A stretch of DNA of 31,298 nucleotides, from NCBI GenBank assembly GCA_036009105.1, contig DASYMJ010000036.1, forward strand, positions 1 to 31,298. The letters are read 5' to 3'. The DNA comes from JAFAVZ01 sp036009105. GTDB lineage: Bacteria; Acidobacteriota; Thermoanaerobaculia; Gp7-AA8. Below the pieces are notes generated by a model that saw only the letters and a list, made by a program, of their open reading frames with translations, was not told the DNA's origin and searched no databases. A program made the translations under genes and the position numbers. Below, in pieces: positions 1 to 7,358 of the stretch; within the stretch, counting starts at the first letter, position 1, and each line of letters opens with the position of its first letter.

Positions 1-221
1 TCGACGTGAGCCTCGAGAGTTGCTTCCGTGTCCGACGCGGTATCGATGCGCCATCCGGCATCGGCGTGGCGCTTACCGGTCGCTTCATGGCGCACATCGC
101 CGATGCGCCAGCTCTTCGTCGGTGTGATTCCGATCCTGCGCGTCACGTCGTCCGGGTCGCACTGCTGACCCCACACCACCGCATAAGAGCGGATCGACGG
201 CTCACTTGACGGTGAAGTCAT
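1..221 (-). CDS. Partial DUF4279-like protein, probable immunity protein of the adjacent RHS toxin (3' end beyond window)
   Basis: An open frame runs from an ATG at 221-219 off the left edge (73 codons, no stop). The start overlaps the end of the upstream RHS gene by about 20 bp in another frame, and an AGGA lies about 10 nt before it, as in translationally coupled pairs. The product begins MTSPSSEPSIRSYAVVWG and continues with features I associate with DUF4279: a hydrophobic strand, CDPDDVTRRIGITPTKSWR, then GD and a conserved GW about 20 residues later. DUF4279 proteins are small cytoplasmic proteins often encoded beside polymorphic toxins. The role as inhibitor of the RHS C-terminal domain is inferred from position and overlap. 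The family call is from memory of the motif and only the N-terminal half is visible. Confidence 0.7.
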   Translation of the reverse strand, partial: MTSPSSEPSIRSYAVVWGQQCDPDDVTRRIGITPTKSWRIGDVRHEATGKRHADAGWRIDTASDTEATLEAHV

Positions 222-1686
222 TGAGGTTGAGTCCTGTCGGTTCGCCTTGCCCGGGTCCGTTTTTGGGCTTCACATAGATGTTGCCGTCCTTGTCTTTGAA
301 CAGATCGTATTTGCTCACCTTCTTGTCGCCCGTGATCTCTTGTTTGAGCTCGTGCACATCGACACCACGTTCTCCCAGCATGTCGACTTCCGCGCCGGAG
401 GGCCTCTTGTCCTGCGAGCCGGCCTTCGAGCCCTCGTCCGTGGTCGCGGCCGTGCTGGCGTCGGCCGGCTTCTTCTGCGCTTCAGAAAGCGCAGGAGGAA
501 CGACCACCGGTTTTGCATACTGAAAGTTCGACAGTCGCTGAAGCCGGTACTGCAGAGCTGCCTTAGCGATTACGGAGCTCCCCTGACGGGCAGCGAAACG
601 AATGGCGATCGGCGCAGCCCACTTCGTGAAATCCCATGCGCACGTCTCGACGTCGGCGCACTTGCCGGTCGGATCGTTGTGACCGATCGGATTGTTTCTG
701 ACGTAACTGTACCGATTCCACTGCTGAGGGTTCTCGGCGGTTTCGATCAAGTCCAGGGCGGGATCGACGCACAGAAATCGTCCCCACCCCGCGCCGTAGT
801 ATCGCGCGTGCATGTAGTCCAGCGGCATCGAGCCGGCTGACGGATCGGCATCGCGCTCGTGGCCGGTGAACTTCAGAGGCGAGGCCTCCTGCGCGCTGCC
901 GGGACTCCACTCCTCGCCGAAGGGCCAGTAGACGTGGTAGCCAACCTTGTGGCCGGCGCCGTCGGTGATCAGGCGGGGAGTGCCGAGCTGATCGAGCGTG
1001 TAGTGCTCGACGGAGCCGGACGATTTGAGGGCGGCGAGGAGCAGGCCGTCGCGGTAGACGTAGTCGCGGTCCACCGACCAGGCGCTGCCCTGCTGCCGGA
1101 AATCGCGCAGGACCTTGTTGTCGAAGCCGCGGAGAGTCCAGTGGGTCGTACCGGTGGAGACGTCGTAGGCGAAGAGGCGCTCGTCGTCGGCGGTGTAGGC
1201 GTAGATGATGCGCGGCTGGAGGTTGGACCCCAGGTGAACGCCGTTCAGCATGCCGGCCGCGTCGTAGTCGTAGTGCTGAGTGCCGGACGTGATCACATTG
1301 CCCGACGCGTCGTAGTCGAGCGTGTTCAGGCGGTTCGTCGAAGCGTCCACGGGCAGGAGCACGGTCTGGCCGAGCTTCGAGGTGCTGGTCAGGTTGCCGT
1401 AGACGTCATACGTGAACGTCTGCGTCTGCAGGCCGGCCAGATCGGGGCCGAGCACCGTCGCGCTCTTGAGGCGGCCCACCTTGTCGTAGACGAACGCCTC
1501 GTTGCCGATGGCCGTGATGTTGCCCGCGCCGTCGTAACCGTACTGCCCGGCCGTCCACGAGAACGGCCCCCCGTCCGGCTTCGCCTTCAGGTGCTCCAGC
1601 GCCTCCACGGCCTGCGGCACGGGCGGTGGCGGCGCCTGGGCCGAGAGCGAGGGTGCAAAAAGGATGGCGACCAACAGACAGCGCAT
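202..1686 (-). CDS. Short secreted RHS-repeat protein with C-terminal polymorphic-toxin-like domain
   Basis: 494 residues. Residues 1-16 look like a signal peptide (hydrophobic run ending SLSA), followed by a Pro-rich stretch. YD repeats cover about 48-150 (YDGAGNITAIGN, FVYDKVGRL, FTYDVYGNLTS, YDASGNV). The RHS-associated core covers about 225-341, with LDQLGTPRLITD, WPFGEEW, LKFTGHERD, ARYYGAGWGRFLCVDP and NPIGHNDPTGK. The variable tail after residue 342 has an Ala/Lys/Asp-rich linker, then HELKQEITG, KYDLFKDKDGNIYVKPK and GEPTGLNLND. This tail resembles one annotated as polymorphic toxin type 33 (from memory). The protein is far shorter than full RHS/Tc shells (over 1000 residues), so it may be a compact or orphan toxin carrier. 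It starts 6 bp after msrA stops and overlaps the DUF4279 gene. The RHS call is firm; toxin activity is inferred. Confidence 0.85.
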   Translation of the reverse strand: MRCLLVAILFAPSLSAQAPPPPVPQAVEALEHLKAKPDGGPFSWTAGQYGYDGAGNITAIGNEAFVYDKVGRLKSATVLGPDLAGLQTQTFTYDVYGNLTSTSKLGQTVLLPVDASTNRLNTLDYDASGNVITSGTQHYDYDAAGMLNGVHLGSNLQPRIIYAYTADDERLFAYDVSTGTTHWTLRGFDNKVLRDFRQQGSAWSVDRDYVYRDGLLLAALKSSGSVEHYTLDQLGTPRLITDGAGHKVGYHVYWPFGEEWSPGSAQEASPLKFTGHERDADPSAGSMPLDYMHARYYGAGWGRFLCVDPALDLIETAENPQQWNRYSYVRNNPIGHNDPTGKCADVETCAWDFTKWAAPIAIRFAARQGSSVIAKAALQYRLQRLSNFQYAKPVVVPPALSEAQKKPADASTAATTDEGSKAGSQDKRPSGAEVDMLGERGVDVHELKQEITGDKKVSKYDLFKDKDGNIYVKPKNGPGQGEPTGLNLNDFTVK

Positions 1687-1692
1687 CGCCGA

Positions 1693-2313
1693 TCAGTGTA
1701 CCGCCGCGCTTCTCCCCCACACCTCCGCCAGCCGCTCGTCCCGGCCGCAGTTGTAACGGTAGAACTTGTACCGCACCGGGTTCTTTTTGTAGAAGTCCTG
1801 GTGGTACTCCTCGGCCGGCCAGAAGGTCGATGCGGGGGCGATCTGCGTCACCACGCGTTGCCGGAGCTGCGCCTCCACGGCCGCCTTCGAGGCCAGCGCG
1901 AGGCGTTGCTGCCCGGCGTCGTGGGTGAAGATGGCGGTGCGGTATTGGTCGCCGTGGTCGCAGAACTGCGCGTTCGGCGTCAGCGGATCGACGTTGTGCC
2001 AGTAGACGTCGAGCAGCTGCTGATACGTGATCCGGCGCGGGTCGTAGAGCACCTCCACCGACTCCGCCTGGCCGGTGAAGCCGGAGGAGACCTCCTCGTA
2101 CGTGGGGTGGTCGCCGGAGCCGCCGGTGTAGCCGGACGTCACCGCGAAAACGCCCGGCAAACGCTCGAAGGGCGGCTCCATGCACCAGAAGCAGCCGCCG
2201 GCGAACGTCGCCTTCGCTAACCCGGAGGGGGGTCGCGGCGTCGAAGAGGTTGCACCCTCGGGCTTACCGCAGAACGTAAGAAGGAGAACGAAGGCGACGG
2301 AGGTCCGCTTCAT
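1693..2313 (-). CDS. msrA: Peptide-methionine (S)-S-oxide reductase MsrA, exported form
   Basis: 206 residues. Reduces methionine-S-sulfoxide in damaged proteins. The catalytic motif GCFWC is at 40-44 (nucleophile Cys41), followed by the family blocks SGYTGG, TYEEVSSGFTGQAESVEV, VDPLTPNAQFCDHGDQYRTAIF and EEYHQDF. A further Cys in YRYNCG near the C-terminus could be a resolving cysteine. The N-terminus (MKRTSVAFVLLLTFCGKPEG) is a signal sequence with a Cys in a weak lipobox-like position, so the enzyme probably acts outside the cytoplasm. It is transcribed divergently from the adaptor gene at 2376 and lies directly upstream of the RHS gene, probably in one transcript. The family assignment is secure; lipidation is uncertain because F at -1 is atypical. 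Confidence 0.93.
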   Translation of the reverse strand: MKRTSVAFVLLLTFCGKPEGATSSTPRPPSGLAKATFAGGCFWCMEPPFERLPGVFAVTSGYTGGSGDHPTYEEVSSGFTGQAESVEVLYDPRRITYQQLLDVYWHNVDPLTPNAQFCDHGDQYRTAIFTHDAGQQRLALASKAAVEAQLRQRVVTQIAPASTFWPAEEYHQDFYKKNPVRYKFYRYNCGRDERLAEVWGRSAAVH

Positions 2314-2375
2314 GCCGAACGGAACCGTAAACCCTCCGCCGCCTGTTCCGTAAGAGGCTTTTCGGGAGAACGTCC

Positions 2376-3476
2376 ATGCGCAAACTTTGGAAGACTCTGC
2401 TCGTCCTGCTGATCCTGGCAGGCGCGAGTGCGGCCGTGTACGCGTGGTCGCGCAACGGCAAGAAGAACGGCGACGGCACCAAGGAAGTGGAAGTCGTGAA
2501 CGGCTCCATCGTGGAGAAAGCCGTCGCCGTGGGGCAGATCCAGCCGAGGCAGAAGTTCCAGGTCAAATCGAAGATCTCCGGCATCGTCCGCCGGGCCGAC
2601 ATCCAGATCGGCGACACGGTCAAGGCGGGCGATCCCCTCTTCGAGATCGCCCCCGATCCCACCCCGCTGGAGGTCACCGAAGTCGACCGTCGCGTCGAGT
2701 CGGCCGAGGCGAGCTTCCGGCGGGCGGAAGGGGACTACGTACGGGCCCAGGAGCTGGCCCGGACGGGCGTCCTCCCCAAGTCCGATACCGAGGCGAAGAA
2801 AGAGGCGTACGAGCTGGCGCGGGTCGCGCTGAGCAAGGCCCAGCAGGACCGCGAGCTCACCAAGCGGGGGCGGCTGACCGCGAGCGGCACCGAGTCCATC
2901 ATCCGCGCGCCGGCGGCCGGCACCATCCTCACCCGCGCCGTCAACCCGGGCGACCCCATCGTCCCCCTCACCTCCTACCAGCCCGGCACCGAGATGGCGA
3001 CGGTGGCCGACATGCGCGACCTCATCTTCAAAGGCACCGTCGACGAGATCGATGTCGGCAAGCTCTCGGTCGGGATGCCCGCCCGCATCAAGGTCGGCGC
3101 GCTGCCGACCGACGTCGTGACCGGCCACGTCTCGCGCATCGCGCCGCAGGCGCAGCAGAAGGAAGGCGCCACGCTCTTCGACGTCGAGATCGAGCTCGAT
3201 CCGGGCAACAAGATCACGTTGCGCGCCGGCTACTCGGCCAATGCGGACGTCATCATCCGGGAGAAGAAGGACGTGCTCACCATCCCGGAGCGCCTCATCA
3301 CCTTCGAGGATGGCGGCAAAAAGGCGACCGTCGAAGTGGCAACCGGCGATCCGAAGGCGCAGCCGAAGAAAGTGGAAGTGAAGACCGGCGTCTCGGACGG
3401 CCTCAACGTGGAGATCGTCTCCGGCCTGAGCAAAGGGCAGAAGGTGGTGGAGCGGCCACCGAAGGAAATCTCATAA
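2376..3476 (+). CDS. Periplasmic adaptor (membrane fusion protein) of a MacAB-like ABC efflux system
   Basis: 366 residues. One N-terminal membrane anchor (about 5-23) is followed by a MacA/HlyD-type adaptor: a barrel-sandwich half (AVGQIQPRQKFQVKSKISGIV, IQIGDTVKAGDPLFEI), a charged alpha-helical hairpin (about 100-165), the second lipoyl half (IIRAPAAGTILTRAVNPGDPI), a beta-barrel (VDEIDVGKLSVGMPARIKVGAL) and a membrane-proximal domain ending GLSKGQKVV. Such proteins link an inner-membrane ABC permease to an outer-membrane channel. GGGAGAA-like purine sequence (2364-2370) precedes the ATG by about 5 nt. It is followed by two permeases and an ATPase in the same direction. The stop at 3474-3476 begins an inverted heptamer repeat. 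The substrate is unknown, and no TolC-like gene is in the window. Confidence 0.88.
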   Translation: MRKLWKTLLVLLILAGASAAVYAWSRNGKKNGDGTKEVEVVNGSIVEKAVAVGQIQPRQKFQVKSKISGIVRRADIQIGDTVKAGDPLFEIAPDPTPLEVTEVDRRVESAEASFRRAEGDYVRAQELARTGVLPKSDTEAKKEAYELARVALSKAQQDRELTKRGRLTASGTESIIRAPAAGTILTRAVNPGDPIVPLTSYQPGTEMATVADMRDLIFKGTVDEIDVGKLSVGMPARIKVGALPTDVVTGHVSRIAPQAQQKEGATLFDVEIELDPGNKITLRAGYSANADVIIREKKDVLTIPERLITFEDGGKKATVEVATGDPKAQPKKVEVKTGVSDGLNVEIVSGLSKGQKVVERPPKEIS

Positions 3477-3573
3477 AACGATGAACGAGGAAGGATGAAC
3501 GATGAACGTTCATCCACCGCGCACATCGCCGAAAACCATGTTCATCGTTCATCCTTCATCGTTCATCGTTTTA
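3474..3573. repeat. Inverted heptamer-repeat element (GATGAAC type) at adaptor-permease junction
   Basis: Arm 3474-3507 and arm 3540-3573 are each 34 bp and are reverse complements with a single mismatch, around a 32-bp spacer. Each arm is built in 7-bp steps (GATGAAC, GAGGAAG, GATGAAC, GATGAAC). The element spans from the adaptor stop codon to the first base(s) of the preferred permease start, so the mRNA could fold into a long hairpin that buries the permease initiation region. A closely related copy lies at the same gene junction near 24266-24329. Confidence 0.9.
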
Positions 3574-4793
3574 TGAAAGACGTTTTTCGCCAGCTGTTGC
3601 GCGACGTGCGGGCCGAGAAGCTGCGCACCTTCCTCACCGTCTTCGGCATCGTCTGGGGAACGGTCGCCATCAGTCTGATGCTCGCCTTCGGCACCGGCCT
3701 GCACAAGAACCTGATCAAGCAGACGGCCGGGCTGGGCGACCGCATCGTCATCGCCTGGCCGGGCCTGACCTCCATCCCCTACGAGGGCCTCGGCAAGGGG
3801 CGGCGCATCCGCATCACGGACGAAGACCTCGCCTCCGTCCGCAACGACATCCCGAACCTGAAGGCGCTCTCCGCCGAATACTCCAACAACCTGCGGGTCG
3901 ACTACGGGACCAAGACCATCTCCGTCGATACTTCCGGCATCACGCCCGAGTTCGGGGGCATGCGCAACCTCATCCCCCAGATGGGCGGCCGCTTCATCAA
4001 CCCCATCGACCAGGAGAAGCAGCGCCGGGTCGCCTTCATCGGCGACAAGCTGGCCAAGGACATCTTCGGCGAGACCTCACCCATCGGGAAGACCATCCTG
4101 GTCAACCAGTCGCCGTTCCTGGTGGTGGGCGTGCTGCAGGAGAAGGATCAGGACTCGAACTACAGCGGCCAGGACAATCAGAAGATGTTCGTGCCCGCCA
4201 ACACTTTCCGCGCCCTCAACGGCGACAAGTACGTGGACAACTTCGTCTTCCAGGCCGACGCCGCCGGGCAGACCAAGCAGGTCATCCAGGCGCTGAGCGT
4301 GGCGCTCGGCAAGCGGCTCCGCTTCGACAAAAAGGACAAGGAAGCGCTGTCGATGTGGGACACCACCGAGCAGTTCGAGTTCTTCGACATCTTCATGCTC
4401 GCCTTCAACGGCTTCCTCGGCCTGATCGGCGTGCTGACCCTGATCGTGGGCGGCATCGGCGTGTCGAACATCATGAACGTGGTGGTGGAGGAGCGGACGC
4501 GCGAGATCGGCATCAAGATGGCCCTCGGCGCCAAGCAGCGCTGGATCCTGCGCCAGTTCCTGCTGGAGACCATGCTGGTGACGCTCATCGGCGGCGCCAT
4601 CGGCTTCGGCATCGCCCTCGGCGTCTGCGCCGTCTTCCCCAAGGAGCTGACCGAATACGTCGGCCAGCCGGTCGTCTCTCCCCTGGTGGCCCTGCTCACC
4701 GCCGTGGCGCTGGGCGTGGTCGGCCTGGTGGCCGGCTACTTCCCCGCGCGCGACGCGGCGCGGCTCGATCCCGTGGTGGCCATGAAGTTGTAA
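3573..4793 (+). CDS. MacB-like ABC transporter permease (first of two)
   Basis: 406 residues from the ATG at 3573. MacB/FtsX-type topology: one N-terminal membrane helix (TFLTVFGIVWGTVAISLMLAF, about 18-40), a large periplasmic domain (about 50-280, including GGRFINPID and VGVLQEKDQD), then three C-terminal helices with the FtsX signature IVGGIGVSNIMNVVVEERTREIGIKMALGA and the terminal GYFPARDAARLDPVVAMKL. The ATPase domain is encoded separately at 6070. An in-frame ATG at 3495 would add a tail encoded by the heptamer repeat (MNDERSST...), which I consider unlikely. The chosen ATG has no clear Shine-Dalgarno sequence because the repeat arm lies directly upstream. The stop is 11 bp before the second permease start. 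Confidence 0.88.
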   Translation: MKDVFRQLLRDVRAEKLRTFLTVFGIVWGTVAISLMLAFGTGLHKNLIKQTAGLGDRIVIAWPGLTSIPYEGLGKGRRIRITDEDLASVRNDIPNLKALSAEYSNNLRVDYGTKTISVDTSGITPEFGGMRNLIPQMGGRFINPIDQEKQRRVAFIGDKLAKDIFGETSPIGKTILVNQSPFLVVGVLQEKDQDSNYSGQDNQKMFVPANTFRALNGDKYVDNFVFQADAAGQTKQVIQALSVALGKRLRFDKKDKEALSMWDTTEQFEFFDIFMLAFNGFLGLIGVLTLIVGGIGVSNIMNVVVEERTREIGIKMALGAKQRWILRQFLLETMLVTLIGGAIGFGIALGVCAVFPKELTEYVGQPVVSPLVALLTAVALGVVGLVAGYFPARDAARLDPVVAMKL

Positions 4794-4804
4794 CCGATGA
4801 AGCC

Positions 4805-6061
4805 ATGAACCGCTCCCTGCACATCATCCTCTCCCTCTTCTCCACCTCGGCGCAGCTGCAGAAGCGCCGGGCCATGCTCACCATCGCCGCCATCGCCTGG
4901 GGAACCGTGGCCATCCTGCTGCTGCTGGCATTCGGCGAGGGGCTGAAGCGGCAGATGGACCGCAACCGCCGCTCCACCGGCGAGAACCTGGCCGTGATGT
5001 GGCCGGGCGAGACGACCAAGGCCTGGAAAGGCATCCCCCCCGGCCGCCCCATCCGTCCCCGCATCGACGACGTGGAGTTCATCCGGGCGCGCATGCCGGA
5101 GCTCAAGACGGTCTTCGGCGAGGTGGTCTCCTGGCGCACCGCGCTCACCTATGGACGCAAGACCGTGAACGGCCGCGTGATCGGCACCAACTGGGTGTAC
5201 GGAGAAGCGCGCAAGCACTACCCGATGGCCGGCGGCCGCTTCCTCACGCCGGCCGACGAGCAGCAGCGCCGCCGGGTGATCTTCCTCGGCGACGAGATGG
5301 CGAAAGACATCTACGGCGATGAGCAGCCGGTGGGGAAGACTCTCCTCGTCAACAACGCGCCGTACCTGGTGATCGGCGTGATGCAGAAGAAGACGCAGAT
5401 GGGCGTATACGGCGGCCCCGACTCCAACCACGCCGTCATCCCCATTACCACCTTCCGGGCCCAGTTCGGCCGGGAGCGGCTGAACAACCTGGTGATCCAG
5501 ACCGTGGAGCCGGCGCAGATGCGCGGCGCGCTGCGCAAGCTCAACGAGGTGCTCGGGCCGAAGTTCGGCTACGACCCGACCGACGACCGCGCCTTCGGCA
5601 CGTGGGACATGGTCAAGTCGTCCCAGACGACGATCAACATCCTGATCGGCATCCAGATGTTCCTCGGCATCGTCGGCGCGCTGACGCTGATCATCGGCGG
5701 CGTCGGGGTGGCGAACATCATGTACGCGGTGGTCAAGGAGCGGACCCGCGAGATCGGGGTGAAGATGGCCCTCGGCGCGCGGCGCAGCTGGATCATCGTG
5801 CCGTTCGTGCTGGAGGGGCTGGTCTATACGTTCATCGGCGGCTTCCTCGGCATCACCATCGCCACCATCCTCGTCTCGCTGACCGCCTTCGTCCCCATCG
5901 AGGGGAACAAGGTCCTGTCGTTCCTCGGCCGCCCCACGCTCTCCCTGCAGATCGGCGTGGCCACGTCGGTCATCCTCGGCGTGATCGGCCTGCTGGCCGG
6001 TTACTTCCCCGCCCGGCGCGCGGCATCGATCGACCCGGCAGCCACTCTGCGGTACGAATAG
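4805..6061 (+). CDS. MacB-like ABC transporter permease (second of two)
   Basis: 418 residues. Same layout as its upstream neighbour: N-terminal helix (AMLTIAAIAWGTVAILLLLAF), periplasmic domain with GGRFLTPADEQQRRRVIFLGDEMAKDIYG and VIGVMQKKTQMG, and an FtsX-type C-terminal part (IIGGVGVANIMYAVVKERTREIGVKMALGARRSWI) ending GYFPARRAASIDPAATLRYE. The two permeases are clearly paralogous, and a heterodimer is the simplest model. The start at 4805 follows the previous stop by 11 bp. An earlier ATG at 4798 terminates after three codons. The final TAG overlaps the AGGAGA that serves as ribosome-binding site of the ATPase gene. Confidence 0.9.
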   Translation: MNRSLHIILSLFSTSAQLQKRRAMLTIAAIAWGTVAILLLLAFGEGLKRQMDRNRRSTGENLAVMWPGETTKAWKGIPPGRPIRPRIDDVEFIRARMPELKTVFGEVVSWRTALTYGRKTVNGRVIGTNWVYGEARKHYPMAGGRFLTPADEQQRRRVIFLGDEMAKDIYGDEQPVGKTLLVNNAPYLVIGVMQKKTQMGVYGGPDSNHAVIPITTFRAQFGRERLNNLVIQTVEPAQMRGALRKLNEVLGPKFGYDPTDDRAFGTWDMVKSSQTTINILIGIQMFLGIVGALTLIIGGVGVANIMYAVVKERTREIGVKMALGARRSWIIVPFVLEGLVYTFIGGFLGITIATILVSLTAFVPIEGNKVLSFLGRPTLSLQIGVATSVILGVIGLLAGYFPARRAASIDPAATLRYE

Positions 6062-6069
6062 GAGATCCC

Positions 6070-6771
6070 ATGCAGCAGAACGGCACCATCATCCGGATGG
6101 CGGACATTCGCAAGGTGTACGACACCGGCAAAGTGAAGGTCGAGGCGCTGAAAGGCATCGACCTGGAGATCCACAAGGGCGAGATGGTGGCCATCGTCGG
6201 CCCCTCCGGCTCCGGCAAGTCGACGCTGATGAATCTGATCGGCTGCCTCGATACGCCCAGCTCCGGCGAGTACACCCTGGGCGGCGAGAACGTGGCCGGC
6301 GTGACGCGCGACGGCCTGGCCGAGATCCGCAACCGCCGCGTCGGCTTCGTGTTCCAGAACTTCAACCTGCTGCCGCACATCTCCGCTCTGGAAAATGTGG
6401 CCATGCCGCTGCTCTTCGGCGGGATCAAGCCGCAGGAGCGCCACCAGCGCGCCACGGAGCTGCTCACGCGCGTGGGGCTCGGCGACCGCGTCGATCACAA
6501 GCCGACCGAGCTCTCCGGCGGCCAGATGCAGCGCGTGGCCATCGCCCGGGCCCTGGCCATGGAGCCGGACATCGTCCTCGCCGACGAGCCGACCGGCAAC
6601 CTCGACTCCACCGCCGGCACGGACATCATGTCCATCTTCAACGAGCTCCATGCCCAGGGCCGGACCCTGGTGATCATCACCCACGACCCGGCGCTGGCGC
6701 GGCGGGCCAGCCGGGTGGTGGAGATCCGGGACGGGAAGATCACGAGCGACTACCGGCCTGCCGCGGCGTGA
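6070..6771 (+). CDS. ABC transporter ATP-binding protein (MacB/LolD type)
   Basis: 233 residues. Cytoplasmic ATPase of the efflux operon. Visible motifs: Walker A GPSGSGKS (44-51), Q-loop Gln96 in VFQNFNL, signature LSGGQMQRVAIARAL (148-162), Walker B IVLADEP (168-174), D-loop GNLDS and switch His in VIITHD. The start ATG has a strong AGGAGA about 5 nt upstream. It belongs to the LolD/MacB-type subfamily that energises FtsX-fold permeases. It is the only ABC ATPase gene in the window, so it could in principle also serve the ATPase-less adaptor/permease operon at 22895-27966. That sharing is speculation. Confidence 0.95.
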   Translation: MQQNGTIIRMADIRKVYDTGKVKVEALKGIDLEIHKGEMVAIVGPSGSGKSTLMNLIGCLDTPSSGEYTLGGENVAGVTRDGLAEIRNRRVGFVFQNFNLLPHISALENVAMPLLFGGIKPQERHQRATELLTRVGLGDRVDHKPTELSGGQMQRVAIARALAMEPDIVLADEPTGNLDSTAGTDIMSIFNELHAQGRTLVIITHDPALARRASRVVEIRDGKITSDYRPAAA

Positions 6772-6818
6772 GGGCAGTGACCTGACAGCTTCTCGGCGGC
6801 GGTGTCGCAGGCCGCTGC

Positions 6819-7349
6819 TCACTCATCGGCCAGGCTCCTCATGATGCGCGGCAGGAAAACCGCCGCGGCCACGACGCCGATGGCCGCGCCGACGACCATC
6901 AGATCGCGCCGCTTGCGCGCGCCATCGGCGTAATGCCATTCGCTGTTGAGGCCGCGCTCCCTGATCGGACGCGGCATGCGGCCGTGGGCGAGGTCCTCCA
7001 GCCTTCCTTCCAGCACATCCACCCGGTCGGCGAGCATGAGCGTCATCCAGCGGCGGAGGCGTCCTTCGCCGAACCGGTACGCATACGCGCGGAGCATGCC
7101 GCTCACGCCGCGCGGCGGGCAGGACGTGCCGAACACCGGCGTCATGTCGGGGTGCTCCACCGAGAGAAAGACCTTCGTGCTCGCCGTCTGCCGCGGGAGG
7201 GGCACGTCGCCGCGCACATTGGTCACGTCGGACGGCGCCTCCTTCGGCACCGCCGGCCGGTTGGCCGGATCTAGGTCCGCGCCCCAGCCCCGAACGTTGC
7301 CATACCGCGATCTCGTTTCACTGCTGCTGCGTTCTTCCATCTGGCTCAT
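6819..7349 (-). CDS. Conserved hypothetical protein with C-terminal membrane helix
   Basis: 176 residues. The start is supported by GAGGAGG a few bases upstream. The N-terminal third is polar and looks disordered. The central block (VFLSVEHPDMTPVFGTSCPPRGVSGMLRAYAYRFGEGRLRRWMTLMLADRVDVLEGRLEDL) is distinctive, with EHPDMTP and GTSCPP strongly motif-like. I recall similar proteins of unknown function from other bacteria, sometimes beside zinc dehydrogenases. A single helix near the C-terminus (MVVGAAIGVVAAAVFLP) with flanking Arg residues suggests membrane anchoring. It begins 9 bp after the dehydrogenase stop codon and is very likely co-transcribed with it. No function can be assigned from sequence alone. 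Confidence 0.7.
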   Translation of the reverse strand: MSQMEERSSSETRSRYGNVRGWGADLDPANRPAVPKEAPSDVTNVRGDVPLPRQTASTKVFLSVEHPDMTPVFGTSCPPRGVSGMLRAYAYRFGEGRLRRWMTLMLADRVDVLEGRLEDLAHGRMPRPIRERGLNSEWHYADGARKRRDLMVVGAAIGVVAAAVFLPRIMRSLADE

Positions 7350-7358
7350 GGCTCCTCC

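Noticed and set aside
859..2220. Long plus-strand open frame (453 residues) antisense to RHS and msrA
   Set aside because: Val/Arg/Gly/Ala-rich chance translation opposite two well-supported genes; no domain or ribosome-binding site.
3495..3572. Upstream in-frame start for the first permease (MNDERSS...)
   Set aside because: The extra residues are just the heptamer repeat translated; paralogues start directly at the short sequence before the first membrane helix.
3474..3573. CRISPR-like array
   Set aside because: Units are 7 bp, contiguous and inverted, with no regular spacers and no cas genes.
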